The position numbers were made by a program, and so were the translations under genes. Shown in pieces: positions 34,639 to 43,115 of a stretch of 64,000 nucleotides of DNA. The stretch spans positions 1-64,000 of the forward strand of contig JAZQGR010000109.1 in NCBI GenBank assembly GCA_045540115.1. Direction: 5' to 3'. Source of the DNA: Colimorpha_A sp045540115 (lineage in GTDB: Bacteria; Bacillota; Clostridia; Oscillospirales; CAG-272). The stretch's first letter is position 1. Each line of letters opens with the position of its first letter. The notes beneath the pieces are model-generated. The model ran no database searches and had not been told where the DNA came from. It saw nothing but the letters and a program-made list of their open reading frames with translations.

Positions 34639-36564
34639 ATGAACAAGAGCAAAAACGCAAAAAAGAAAAGCTCGATTTTTTCCTCTCTTACGCGCTTTTC
34701 CGAACATATATATTCTAAAATGCCGGAAAGCTTCAGCGCGCGTCTTTTGATCGGCAAGAAAAAGACCGAAAACGGACTTTTTTCAAAGCTTATATCGAAA
34801 ATTAACTTCAAGAAGCGCGTTTCCCTTCCAATCAAGCGCTTCTTTGCAAAAAGCTTTGATAATAGCTTCATTTTGGGATATCTCAAGAAGCTGATCTCGA
34901 TGATACCGCTCATTCAGCTTAAATGCGTCGGACTCTTCTATTTCTCATTCGGTCTGTACAGCACAATAGTTAACCTCATCAAGGCAAACCTGATTTCAGG
35001 CGGCAGAGGTGATCTCTCCCTCTACCTCAGCATTGGTTCATTTGTCGTTGGAGGAATCTTCTGCGGATCTCAAAAGAGTTGCTACGCGTCATTTTCTGAA
35101 AGCAAAATACTCTCGTCGGTATTCTTTGGCTTCTTTAACGTACCGAGAAACAATTACTTTTTGCAAAAAGATCCGATTGGCCGTCCAACCTACTTCCTGA
35201 TCGCAGGAATCATCGCGGGAGTTTTGGGTTCGCTGACTTCAGTGCAGCTTGTGCTCCTGCTGATCCCATCGCTGATCTTAATTTATGGCGTATTCGCCTT
35301 TCCCGAAAGCGGCGTGGTTGCGCTCTTTCTCGCGCTTCCCTTCCTTTCTGTAAGCCGTCTTGCGGCTCTCGGTGTGCTTGTTACGCTTTCGTGGCTTATC
35401 AAGCTGATACGCGGCAAGCGAATATTTAAGTTCACCTCGCTCGATCTAACCGTTCTTGCATTCGGTATCTCAATCCTTCTTGGTGGCATAATATCCGTCT
35501 CGCCGGAGGAAAGCTCTGAGCTCTCCATCCTTCTTATCGCAATGCTTTCAACATATTTCGCGGTATCCAATCTCCTACGAACCGCAGAATGGATAAAGAA
35601 GTGTGGTGTCGCTCTTGTAATTTCCTTTCTTGCCTCGCTCGTTGCATCGATAATCGGAATTGCAGTTCAGCTTCTTCCTGATACAATAGGCGTAATATTC
35701 AACGATATATTCTCCGATTCCCTTCTGTCCATTATGAGAATAAATCCGACATTTATACACATGTCTGTTGCGGTAATTCCACTCATGATAATGCAATCAG
35801 TAGCGTCAAAGACCTCGTCAAAAACCGCATGGTCGGTATTTGCCGTACTTCTCACTATTGCATGCCTGCTGATCGGCTCATCAAGAAGCGGAGCTCTCGC
35901 GGTAATTATCGGTCTTACGCTTCTTCTTTTGCTTGTATCAAAAAGATCTTTTTCTTATATCATTCCAGCCCTAATCATTATTCCATTGGTCATTGCTCTG
36001 ATGCCGTCATCAGTAGTAGATGCCGTCTGCAAGGTCTTCTCGTTTAATGGAACGATTGCTTCGTACAGGCAGACACTTAGTTATACGACTAACAAGATGA
36101 TGCACGATTCATTCTTCGGCGGCATAGGACTCGGGGAGTGTGCATTTACGAAAATCTATCCTCTTTATACAAACGATCTTTCCCTTCAAATGACACATGC
36201 ATCCGATCTCTATTCACAGATCACGATTTCACTCGGCATTTCGGGGCTTATCATATTCATTCTCTTTATTGCGCAGCTTCTAAGAAAGTATTTTTCTTAT
36301 ATTGTCAAAAGCGTCTCGGATGAACCTGACCTCAAAATCTCAGTAATATCGACGTTTACAGGACTTTGCGCTCTTCTCATTATGGGGCTTATCGACTATA
36401 TATGGCTATCGCCCTCGGTATTTCTGATGTTCTGGCTTATGGCAGGACTGTTCTCCGCATCGGTAAGAACAGCGAAAGCGGAAAGATACGAGCTCTCCTC
36501 TGATGAGCCGACTCTTGAAATCGACTGTAAAACCCTAAACCAATTTTCTAAACGAAAAGGATGA
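34639..36564 (+). CDS. O-antigen ligase/Wzy-like polytopic membrane protein
   Basis: A 641-residue membrane protein with a long basic cytosolic N-terminus (about 100 residues rich in Lys/Arg) and about 12 hydrophobic segments. The C-terminal half has the Wzy_C-like pattern: SSRSGALAVIIGL, a large extracytoplasmic loop with NKMMHDSFFGGIGLGECAF, then further helices. This family includes lipid-linked polysaccharide ligases and polymerases. In a Gram-positive cell it may join a glycopolymer to the wall or polymerise an exopolysaccharide. The ribosome site is AAAGGAG. It is followed by two DUF4330-like genes. Confidence 0.75.
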   Translation: MNKSKNAKKKSSIFSSLTRFSEHIYSKMPESFSARLLIGKKKTENGLFSKLISKINFKKRVSLPIKRFFAKSFDNSFILGYLKKLISMIPLIQLKCVGLFYFSFGLYSTIVNLIKANLISGGRGDLSLYLSIGSFVVGGIFCGSQKSCYASFSESKILSSVFFGFFNVPRNNYFLQKDPIGRPTYFLIAGIIAGVLGSLTSVQLVLLLIPSLILIYGVFAFPESGVVALFLALPFLSVSRLAALGVLVTLSWLIKLIRGKRIFKFTSLDLTVLAFGISILLGGIISVSPEESSELSILLIAMLSTYFAVSNLLRTAEWIKKCGVALVISFLASLVASIIGIAVQLLPDTIGVIFNDIFSDSLLSIMRINPTFIHMSVAVIPLMIMQSVASKTSSKTAWSVFAVLLTIACLLIGSSRSGALAVIIGLTLLLLLVSKRSFSYIIPALIIIPLVIALMPSSVVDAVCKVFSFNGTIASYRQTLSYTTNKMMHDSFFGGIGLGECAFTKIYPLYTNDLSLQMTHASDLYSQITISLGISGLIIFILFIAQLLRKYFSYIVKSVSDEPDLKISVISTFTGLCALLIMGLIDYIWLSPSVFLMFWLMAGLFSASVRTAKAERYELSSDEPTLEIDCKTLNQFSKRKG

Positions 36565-36570
36565 CATACA

Positions 36571-37068
36571 ATGAACGCAAATCCTAAGAAGAAGAAAATA
36601 AGCTTTAATTTCATAGACGTTGCCCTTATCGTCATTGCGCTTGCCGCGATCTCAGTTCTCATATTTCTCTTTAACAGCAAAGACATAGTTAAGCCGAGCG
36701 GAAATGAAAACGTAAAGATCGAATATACTGTTACTCTATCACCTGTCAGAGAGGAATATATCAACCTCGTAAAGATCGGCGATAAGGTTATCAACACAGC
36801 GGTTATGGAAGGTTGTGGAGAGGTTATCTCCGTTACAAACTCTGACTATTACTATATCGGAACAAATTCCGAAACAGGAGAATCGGTCTCTACTCCTTAT
36901 CCCGGAATGAAAACGATGGTCATCAAAATCAGAGCAACGGCAACGAAAACGGCATACGGTTACTCCGTAAACGGCTTTGACGTCGTTATAGGCGAGGATG
37001 TTTCGCTCCGCGTTCCCGATTTCACCGGCTCGGGTAAGTGCACCTCTGTCACAGAGTTGCGTAAATAA
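36571..37068 (+). CDS. DUF4330-like single-pass membrane protein (first of a pair)
   Basis: A 165-residue protein with a basic N-terminus, one membrane helix (about 15-34, VALIVIALAAISVLIFLF) and an extracytoplasmic beta-rich domain. The SFNFIDVALIVI motif and overall plan match DUF4330. It starts 6 nt after the ligase-like gene and is followed by a paralogue-like protein of the same plan. The function is unknown; linkage to a surface polymer ligase suggests an accessory role. Confidence 0.65.
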   Translation: MNANPKKKKISFNFIDVALIVIALAAISVLIFLFNSKDIVKPSGNENVKIEYTVTLSPVREEYINLVKIGDKVINTAVMEGCGEVISVTNSDYYYIGTNSETGESVSTPYPGMKTMVIKIRATATKTAYGYSVNGFDVVIGEDVSLRVPDFTGSGKCTSVTELRK

Positions 37069-37082
37069 CAGGAGGGATAATT

Positions 37083-37574
37083 ATGGGTAAGAAAAATAAT
37101 TCAGAAAGAAAAATATCCTTCTCTGTTATAGATTTTTCAGTCATTATTGTCGTGCTGGCGCTGTTAGTCGGAGTAATTGCAAGGTACGATGTTGTTGACC
37201 GTCTCTTTTCAAAAACATCGCTTACAGATGCGAAAATAACATTCGTCGCTGAAGCGATAACTTCAGAAGAGGCTTCAGCATTTACTGAAAACAACAAATT
37301 CTATACAGAAGGTGACGTTTTTGGAACTCTGACTGCGGTAACAGACCCGGCAAAGGCTCTTATGTATAGAGAAAATGCAGCCGGTGAGCTTGTCGCTTAC
37401 GAGCACGATTTCCTACTCGATCTTCGCGGAAGCTTTACATGCAAGGTCATGGAATCAAAGAGCGGATATCTGCTTGGCGGCAATAGATATATCGCCGCAG
37501 GCTCCGTTTTTACCGTCAGAGCCGATGGCGTAGCAGTAAAAATAACGGTAATTTCAATCGAGACCCTCAATTAA
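37083..37574 (+). CDS. DUF4330-like single-pass membrane protein (second of a pair)
   Basis: A 163-residue protein with the same layout as the previous gene: ERKISFSVIDFSVIIVVLAL followed by an external beta domain of about 125 residues. Shared features are the I-S-F-x-x-I-D-x-x-x-I-(V/I) start and V-x-I-x-V-x-x-I near the end; elsewhere they are diverged. GGAGGG precedes the ATG. No clear terminator is seen in the 110 bp before the HPr promoter. Confidence 0.6.
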   Translation: MGKKNNSERKISFSVIDFSVIIVVLALLVGVIARYDVVDRLFSKTSLTDAKITFVAEAITSEEASAFTENNKFYTEGDVFGTLTAVTDPAKALMYRENAAGELVAYEHDFLLDLRGSFTCKVMESKSGYLLGGNRYIAAGSVFTVRADGVAVKITVISIETLN

Positions 37575-37618
37575 TACAATTTTTTTGATAAAAACACAAG
37601 AAAAAATTCAAAAACTAT

Positions 37619-37647
37619 TGATTTTATTTTTAAAACTTGTTATAATA
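37619..37647 (+). promoter_or_regulatory. Promoter of the HPr gene
   Basis: -35 TTGATT (37619-37624), 17 bp spacer, consensus -10 TATAAT (37642-37647), about 38 nt upstream of the ATG. Confidence 0.8.
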
Positions 37648-37685
37648 CTTGTTGTTAATTAGAATTTTCTGACAGGAGCACAAAA

Positions 37686-37949
37686 ATGATCACTCGCGAT
37701 GTTACAATACAGAACAACGTAGGTCTCCACGCAAGACCCGCGACCTTCTTTATACAGAAGGCAAATTCCTATAAGTCGACTATATGGGTCGAAAAGGATG
37801 ACCGCCGCGTTAATGCGAAATCGCTTCTCGGTGTTCTTTCGCTCGGCATAATCAAGGGTATGACTGTTACCCTCATTGCCGACGGAGCTGACGAAAACGA
37901 AGCTCTTGACGGACTCTCCGAGCTTATTACTACCGGCTTCGAGGGCTGA
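37686..37949 (+). CDS. ptsH: HPr phosphocarrier protein
   Basis: An 87-residue phosphocarrier with both regulatory sites: His15 in GLHARPA (phosphorylated by Enzyme I) and Ser46 in NAKSLLGVLSL (target of HPr kinase). Having His15 excludes a Crh-type paralogue. The motif VLSLGI replaces the usual VMSLG. It stands alone between its own promoter and terminator; Enzyme I and a PTS permease are not in the window, so it may serve mainly in carbon catabolite control. Confidence 0.93.
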   Translation: MITRDVTIQNNVGLHARPATFFIQKANSYKSTIWVEKDDRRVNAKSLLGVLSLGIIKGMTVTLIADGADENEALDGLSELITTGFEG

Positions 37950-37968
37950 TACTAATAATATGAAAGTT

Positions 37969-38003
37969 GGCAGACAGCACCTCTCGGTATGTCTGCCTTT
38001 TTT
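37969..38003 (+). terminator. Terminator after the HPr gene
   Basis: Stem GGCAGACA / TGTCTGCC closing a 13-base loop, then six Ts. uvrC starts 22 nt later, so it relies on read-through or an unseen promoter. Confidence 0.85.
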
Positions 38004-38024
38004 GCTTTTAAAGGAGGAAGCGGT

Positions 38025-39848
38025 ATGAGTAATTACGATTACAATATTATTTTAGAGCTAAAAGAAAAAGCAAGCCGCCTGCCTCTCTGCCCCGGTGTAT
38101 ATCTGATGAAGGACAAGGGCGGGAAAATAATCTACGTCGGTAAGTCAAAGGCGCTGAAAAATCGCGTTCTTTCGTATTTTACCGATCTTGACAGCCATAC
38201 GCTCAAAACCTCACGTCTTGTTTCGAATATTCGTGATTTTGAAGTTATGCTCACGACCACGGAAATCGAGGCTCTTGCCCTCGAAAACCGCCTTATCAAA
38301 CTTCATACACCCAAGTTCAACATCAAGCTTAAGGACGGCAAAAGCTACCCGTATATAAAGGTCACGATGAACGAGGAATATCCCCGCATTCTCGTTGACC
38401 GAAAGCGCGTAAACGACGGCGCAAGATATTTCGGTCCTTATTCGGGAATGTCAACAGCATACGATATCCTAAATACGGCGCGCAAAGCATTTGGTATTCC
38501 CGACTGCAAAAGAAGCTTTCCGAAGGACATCGGAAAAAGCCGTCCGTGCCTTAACTATCAGATCGGTCTGTGTTCAGGACCCTGCACGGGAAAAATATCG
38601 CCTGAAGAATACAGAAAGATATTTACGGATGTTCTTCCGTTTCTCGGCGGTTCAATTACCGCAGTAAAAAAGTCACTTACCGAGCAGATGGAATTTGCCG
38701 CCGAAAATATGATGTTTGAGACAGCGGCGCTTAATCGCGACAGGATCCGTTCCCTTACAAAGCTTTGGGACAAGCAGAAGGTCGTTGCCGCGCCTAATGT
38801 CGAGCAGGATGTCATTTCTCTCTATTCGGACGAGACCTGCTCAGCAATTGCGGTTTTCTATATCAGAAGCGGTGCGGTAACTGATAAGGAATGCTTTGTA
38901 TACGGTGCGGATATGATTATTGACGAGGACGCCCTTTCGTCATTCATATTTGAGCTTTACAGAATAAGAGAATATATCCCGAAGGAAATACTACTTGATT
39001 TCCCCATTATTGATGATGATCTTACGGCTCTTTCGGAGCTTCTTAGCGAGAAGGCGGGACACAAGGTCACTCTTCGCCTTCCTGAAAAAGGAAACCTCAA
39101 GCAGCTTTGCGATATGGTTCATCAAAACGCAAAAGAATATGCAAAGCAGTATAACACGAAGGTTGAGAAGGAAAGCGACACGCTAATACGACTCGCACAG
39201 CTTCTTTCGCTTGAAGTAGTTCCCGATAAGATCGAGGCGTTTGACATTTCAAACTACGGTAATGAAAACATTACTGCAGGTAAAGTCAGGATAGAAAACG
39301 GCAAATTCGTGAAAAGTGCTTACAGAACCTATAAAATATCGGGAAGTCAGGATGATTATGCCTCAATGGTCGAGGCGGTTCGCAGACGCTTCTCACATAC
39401 GGAAGATGAATTTCCCGACCTTCTTCTGCTTGACGGAGGAAAGGCGCACGTTTCAGTCATAAAGCCGGTTTTAGCCGAAATGGGCATCGATATTCCCGTA
39501 TTCGGCATGGTAAAGGATGAGTACCATAAAACACGTGCCTTAACGACTGAGGATGAGGAAATCAGCATTGCACGCGAGCAGCCTGTATTTCTTCTCATCT
39601 ATAAGCTTCAGGAAGAGGTTCACCGCTATACGGTATCGAGAATGACGGGAGCAAAGCGAAAGACTCTCAAACGCTCTACGCTTCAAAATATAAGCGGTAT
39701 TGGCCCGAGCAAGGCAAAGACACTGCTTAGTACATTTGGCGGTCTTAACGGAGTCAAAAATGCCTCGTACGATGATCTTATTGCGGTCAAGGGTGTATCG
39801 AAGCGCGACGCTGAGCAAATAATACAATACTTTAATAATAAGGAATAA
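38025..39848 (+). CDS. uvrC: Excinuclease ABC subunit C
   Basis: A 607-residue dual-incision nuclease of nucleotide excision repair. The GIY-YIG domain has LPLCPGVYLMKDKGGKIIYVGKSK; then CLNYQIGLCSGPCTGKIS, a UVR helix pair (about 205-235), the RNase H-like domain with EAFDISNYG and LLLDGGKAH, and a C-terminal (HhH)2 (ISGIGPSKAKTLL, VKGVSKRDAEQI). The start at 38025 is fixed by AAAGGAGG; the earlier frame lies in the HPr terminator. Confidence 0.97.
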   Translation: MSNYDYNIILELKEKASRLPLCPGVYLMKDKGGKIIYVGKSKALKNRVLSYFTDLDSHTLKTSRLVSNIRDFEVMLTTTEIEALALENRLIKLHTPKFNIKLKDGKSYPYIKVTMNEEYPRILVDRKRVNDGARYFGPYSGMSTAYDILNTARKAFGIPDCKRSFPKDIGKSRPCLNYQIGLCSGPCTGKISPEEYRKIFTDVLPFLGGSITAVKKSLTEQMEFAAENMMFETAALNRDRIRSLTKLWDKQKVVAAPNVEQDVISLYSDETCSAIAVFYIRSGAVTDKECFVYGADMIIDEDALSSFIFELYRIREYIPKEILLDFPIIDDDLTALSELLSEKAGHKVTLRLPEKGNLKQLCDMVHQNAKEYAKQYNTKVEKESDTLIRLAQLLSLEVVPDKIEAFDISNYGNENITAGKVRIENGKFVKSAYRTYKISGSQDDYASMVEAVRRRFSHTEDEFPDLLLLDGGKAHVSVIKPVLAEMGIDIPVFGMVKDEYHKTRALTTEDEEISIAREQPVFLLIYKLQEEVHRYTVSRMTGAKRKTLKRSTLQNISGIGPSKAKTLLSTFGGLNGVKNASYDDLIAVKGVSKRDAEQIIQYFNNKE

Positions 39849-39852
39849 CAGC

Positions 39853-40404
39853 ATGATGCGAATAATTACCGGCAGCGCGAGAGGAACCAAACTCGAAACG
39901 CTTGAGGGCGAAAACACTCGCCCGACCTCCGAGCGTGCTAAAATGGCTATATTTAACACGTTGCAATTTGATATTGAAGGCAGAAAGATTCTCGATCTGT
40001 TCGGAGGCTCCGGACAGATGGCACTTGAGGCTCTCAGCAGAGGGGCTCAGAACGCCTTTATATGTGATGCAGACAACGGAGCCTTTGAGATCATCAGACG
40101 AAACGCAAGAAAGACAAAGCTTTTCGAGAAGGTTCGCCTTGTTTGCACCGACTATAAGTCCGCTCTCCGTTCACTTTCGGGCAAGGAGAAATTCAATATC
40201 ATTTTTCTTGATCCTCCCTACGCGACCGATTATATTAACGACGCACTCAAGATGATATCAAACGGCGATCTGCTTGAGGACGGCGGTTACATCGTCTGCG
40301 AAAGCGACAAAACAGATCCATTTACCTGCGAGGGTACGACTCTATACAAGCATGTAAAATACGGAAAAGCGTACGTTACCATTCTTGAAAAGACAGGAGA
40401 ATGA
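39853..40404 (+). CDS. rsmD: 16S rRNA (guanine966-N2)-methyltransferase RsmD
   Basis: A 183-residue SAM methyltransferase. Markers are RIITGSARG, TRPTSERAKMAIFN, the SAM loop LDLFGGSGQMALEALSRG and catalytic DPPY (FLDPPYATDY). It starts 4 nt after uvrC behind AAGGAA. It precedes coaD, a common bacterial pairing; the stop overlaps an upstream alternative ATG of coaD. Confidence 0.95.
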   Translation: MMRIITGSARGTKLETLEGENTRPTSERAKMAIFNTLQFDIEGRKILDLFGGSGQMALEALSRGAQNAFICDADNGAFEIIRRNARKTKLFEKVRLVCTDYKSALRSLSGKEKFNIIFLDPPYATDYINDALKMISNGDLLEDGGYIVCESDKTDPFTCEGTTLYKHVKYGKAYVTILEKTGE

Positions 40405-40406
40405 TT

Positions 40407-40886
40407 ATGAAGGCAGTATTTACCGGCACATTTGATCCGATCACAAACGGTCACCTTGATATTATTAAGCGTGCAGCCGCCATTTTTGACGAGCTTCACG
40501 TTCTGCTCTGCGTAAATTCCGAGAAGAAAGGAATGTTTGACCGAAACGAACGCGAGCAGATGGTCAACCTCGCCTGCGATGGGGTCCCGAACGTAACAGT
40601 TGCCGTCTGTCAAGGACTTCTTACCGAGTATACCGAGAAAAACGGAATCCAAATCATTGTGCGCGGCGTGCGTGACGGCAACGATCTTTCGTACGAATCC
40701 TCGCTCGCTACAATCAACAGAGGTCTGCGCAATCATCCCGAGACGATATTTTTACCCTCAAAGGCTGAATATTCTCACGTTTCCTCCACTTATGCCCGCG
40801 ACATGATAAAGTACGGTGAGAATCTTACAGACGCACTTCCCCTCTCTGTTATCGAATTTCTTAAAGAGAATGGAAAAATTCAATAA
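40407..40886 (+). CDS. coaD: Phosphopantetheine adenylyltransferase
   Basis: A 159-residue nucleotidyltransferase for the fourth step of coenzyme A synthesis. It has TGTFDPITNGHLDII (the T/H-x-G-H nucleotide motif), VRGVRDGNDLSYE and HVSSTYARDM (the SSTxxR motif). I chose the ATG at 40407, 8 nt behind GGAG; an in-frame ATG at 40401 overlaps the rsmD stop and is less well placed. Confidence 0.96.
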   Translation: MKAVFTGTFDPITNGHLDIIKRAAAIFDELHVLLCVNSEKKGMFDRNEREQMVNLACDGVPNVTVAVCQGLLTEYTEKNGIQIIVRGVRDGNDLSYESSLATINRGLRNHPETIFLPSKAEYSHVSSTYARDMIKYGENLTDALPLSVIEFLKENGKIQ

Positions 40887-40889
40887 TCA

Positions 40890-40918
40890 TTGACCTTTTT
40901 GCCCGATTGTGGTAAAAT
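40890..40918 (+). promoter_or_regulatory. Promoter of the ATP-grasp ligase-racemase pair
   Basis: -35 TTGACC (40890-40895), 17 bp spacer, -10 TAAAAT (40913-40918) with an upstream TG. It begins immediately after the coaD stop. Confidence 0.75.
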
Positions 40919-40950
40919 ACGTTAGATAACCTTCTTAAGGAGCTGTGACA

Positions 40951-42204
40951 ATGAAATTTGTAGAAAAGGAATTTCTTCCCGTAATACTTGGAGCCGACAT
41001 AACCGCATACAGCCTCGTTCGTTCTTATTACGAGGAATACAAGATCAAATCCCTCGTCCTCAGCCGTGCAAAAGCAAACATTATTGCCGAAAGCAAGCTA
41101 TGTGAAAACAGAGTTTTCGCCGATCTTGAGGACGTTACCGCTCTCGTTTCCAGACTTATTTCAGTTGGCGAGGAGTTCAAGGGAAAGAAAAAGCTCATTC
41201 TTATGGGCTGCGGCGACTGGTACGTTCGCGCAATCGTTGACAATAAGGAAAAGCTTGCGCCCTATTTTGTCATTCCCTATATTGACAAGGAACTGCTTGA
41301 CAAGATCGTTCTTAAGGACAAGTTCTACGAGATCTGCGACGAGCTTGGAATAGATCACCCCAAGACATACGTTTACGAGTGCGGCAAGGAAAACGACCTT
41401 AAATTCGATTTTTCCTATCCCGTTATCGCTAAATGTGCAAACTCAGCGCTCTATCACTACGCAAAGTTCGACGGTAAGAAAAAGGTATTCCGTTTTGAAA
41501 ACGAGGACGATCTCAAAAAGATGCTTGCCAATCTTGAAAAATCGAGCTACGATTACAAGTTCTTGATTCAGGACTGCATCCCCGGTGACGACACGAATAT
41601 GAGAGTTCTCACCTGCTACTGCGACAGAAACAGCAAGGTAAAATTTGCATCCCTCGGTCACGTTCTTCTTGAGGATCATACTCCATCCGCTATCGGAAAC
41701 CCTGTCGTTATAATCAATGAAGTCGATGAAAAGATCGTCGCGGCGGCAACGAAATTCCTTGAGCATATCGGATATACCGGATTTGCAAATTTCGACATCA
41801 AGTATGACGAAAGAGACGGCAGCTATAATTTCTTTGAGATCAACGTTCGTCTTGGCAGAAGTAATTTCTACGTAACGGGAAGCGGCTTCAACACGGTTAA
41901 GTGGATCGTAGACGATCTGATTTATGAAAAGGAGCTCGAATACACCGTTGCCGATAATACCGAGCACCTATTCACCGTTGTTCCTATGGGAATAATCAAG
42001 AGATACACAAAGAAGCATCCCGAGCTGAGAAAAAAAGCAAAGAAGCTCTTCTGGTCAGGCAAATGCAGCTATCCTCTCTATTATAAGCCCGACATGAAGC
42101 TTAAGCGCGCCTATTACGTTCTCGGCGCATATTTCAACCAATACAGAAAGTACCGCAGAACGGAGAAAACCTCCGTCCCGGTTTACGGAAAGATTGAAAA
42201 GTAA
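40951..42204 (+). CDS. ATP-grasp carboxylate-amine ligase, probable D-aspartate ligase (Aslfm-like)
   Basis: A 417-residue cytosolic ATP-grasp enzyme. The N-terminal PVILGADITAYSLVRSYYEEY resembles Enterococcus faecium Aslfm, which adds D-Asp to Lys of the UDP-MurNAc-pentapeptide. Central features are YPVIAKCANS, FLIQDCIPGDDTNMRVLTCY and the metal-binding FFEINVRLGRSNFY. The immediate downstream gene is an amino acid racemase, the same pairing as in D-Asp cross-bridge systems. I chose the ATG at 40951 behind AAGGAG. The substrate is inferred from resemblance and context. Confidence 0.75.
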   Translation: MKFVEKEFLPVILGADITAYSLVRSYYEEYKIKSLVLSRAKANIIAESKLCENRVFADLEDVTALVSRLISVGEEFKGKKKLILMGCGDWYVRAIVDNKEKLAPYFVIPYIDKELLDKIVLKDKFYEICDELGIDHPKTYVYECGKENDLKFDFSYPVIAKCANSALYHYAKFDGKKKVFRFENEDDLKKMLANLEKSSYDYKFLIQDCIPGDDTNMRVLTCYCDRNSKVKFASLGHVLLEDHTPSAIGNPVVIINEVDEKIVAAATKFLEHIGYTGFANFDIKYDERDGSYNFFEINVRLGRSNFYVTGSGFNTVKWIVDDLIYEKELEYTVADNTEHLFTVVPMGIIKRYTKKHPELRKKAKKLFWSGKCSYPLYYKPDMKLKRAYYVLGAYFNQYRKYRRTEKTSVPVYGKIEK

Positions 42205-42205
42205 T

Positions 42206-42922
42206 ATGGAATCCAAAACACTCGGCATACTTGGCGGCGTAGGTCCCCTTGCATCGGTCCGATTTGCGGAAACGGTCATCAATATGACCGCATCCGAAAA
42301 CGATCAGGGGCATATTCCGCTTCTTATGTTTAACGACAATACAATACCCGACCGTACATCATATATTCTCGGTAAAAGCGACATTGATCCCGTTCCCAAT
42401 ATGAAGTCGGGAATCAAACGCCTTACCGACTTTGGATCGGACTATATAGTTATTACCTGCAACACTGCTCATTACTTCTATGACGAGCTACAGGCGTCCT
42501 GCCCCGTTCCGATCGTCAATATGATCGAGGAAGCGGTCGAAGCGGCAATAAAGAAAAAGCCGAGCCTCACGAAGATCGGCATTCTCGCAACCGACGGTAC
42601 CGTAGAAAGCGGCGTATATTCTAAGGTCATCGAAGGTCGCGGTCTTGCCTGTGCTTCCCCTTCGGCTGAAAGTCAGAAGGTCATAATGGATATTATTTAC
42701 CGTCAGGTAAAGGCGGGAAAAGACGTTGACGTCCATTCTTTTTTGAAGATCATCGACGAGCTCCGCCACGACGGCAGCGACGTTATCATTCTCGGTTGCA
42801 CCGAGCTTTCTGTTATAAACTTTGACAACAAGCTCTCCCTTCATAGCGGCGACATAGTCGACGCAATGGAGGCACTTTCCGAGAAGTGTATTACTCTTTG
42901 CGGAAAACAGGTAAAAAAGTAA
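42206..42922 (+). CDS. Aspartate/glutamate racemase family protein, probable aspartate racemase
   Basis: A 238-residue PLP-independent racemase with the two catalytic cysteines: VITCNTAHYF (Cys near 79) and ILGCTELSVI (Cys near 195). It also has LGILGGVGPLASVRFAETV at the N-terminus, typical of RacD/YgeA-type enzymes rather than of MurI. The ATG at 42206 is 1 nt after the ligase stop, so the two are coupled. It would supply D-Asp for the ligase. Confidence 0.85.
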   Translation: MESKTLGILGGVGPLASVRFAETVINMTASENDQGHIPLLMFNDNTIPDRTSYILGKSDIDPVPNMKSGIKRLTDFGSDYIVITCNTAHYFYDELQASCPVPIVNMIEEAVEAAIKKKPSLTKIGILATDGTVESGVYSKVIEGRGLACASPSAESQKVIMDIIYRQVKAGKDVDVHSFLKIIDELRHDGSDVIILGCTELSVINFDNKLSLHSGDIVDAMEALSEKCITLCGKQVKK

Positions 42923-42997
42923 TGTTGTTACTCAATGCGAAGCCTCGCACCGTTAACGTTGTTTTTCGCATTCTTATGACACAGTCTACATACAGAT

Positions 42998-43031
42998 AAA
43001 AGACAGAGACGTTTCCGCTCTCTGTCTTTTC
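42998..43031 (+). terminator. Terminator after the racemase gene
   Basis: Stem AAAAGACAGAGA / TCTCTGTCTTTT closing a 9-base loop, then CTT. The A-rich left arm makes it partly bidirectional. Confidence 0.85.
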
Positions 43032-43035
43032 TTAC

Positions 43036-43057
43036 AATACCGCCAAATGGCGATATT
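43036..43057. other. Intergenic hairpin downstream of the AraC gene
   Basis: A 10 bp stem, AATACCGCCA / TGGCGATATT (one G-T wobble), with a 2-base loop and no T tract. It lies between two convergent genes. It could be the AraC gene's 3' hairpin. Confidence 0.4.
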
Positions 43058-43115
43058 CCGTATTGAAGCGAGCACACGCGTTTTTTGAGAGATAGATCTT
43101 CTGAATTTTGTCGTA

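Noticed and set aside
37575..37685. Possible riboswitch or leader before the HPr gene
   Set aside because: The stretch is AT-rich with a clear sigma-A promoter and a leader too short and unstructured for a riboswitch.
42194..42205. TTG start four codons upstream of the racemase ATG
   Set aside because: It would put the start inside the ligase gene without a ribosome site; the ATG at 42206 aligns with the family start.
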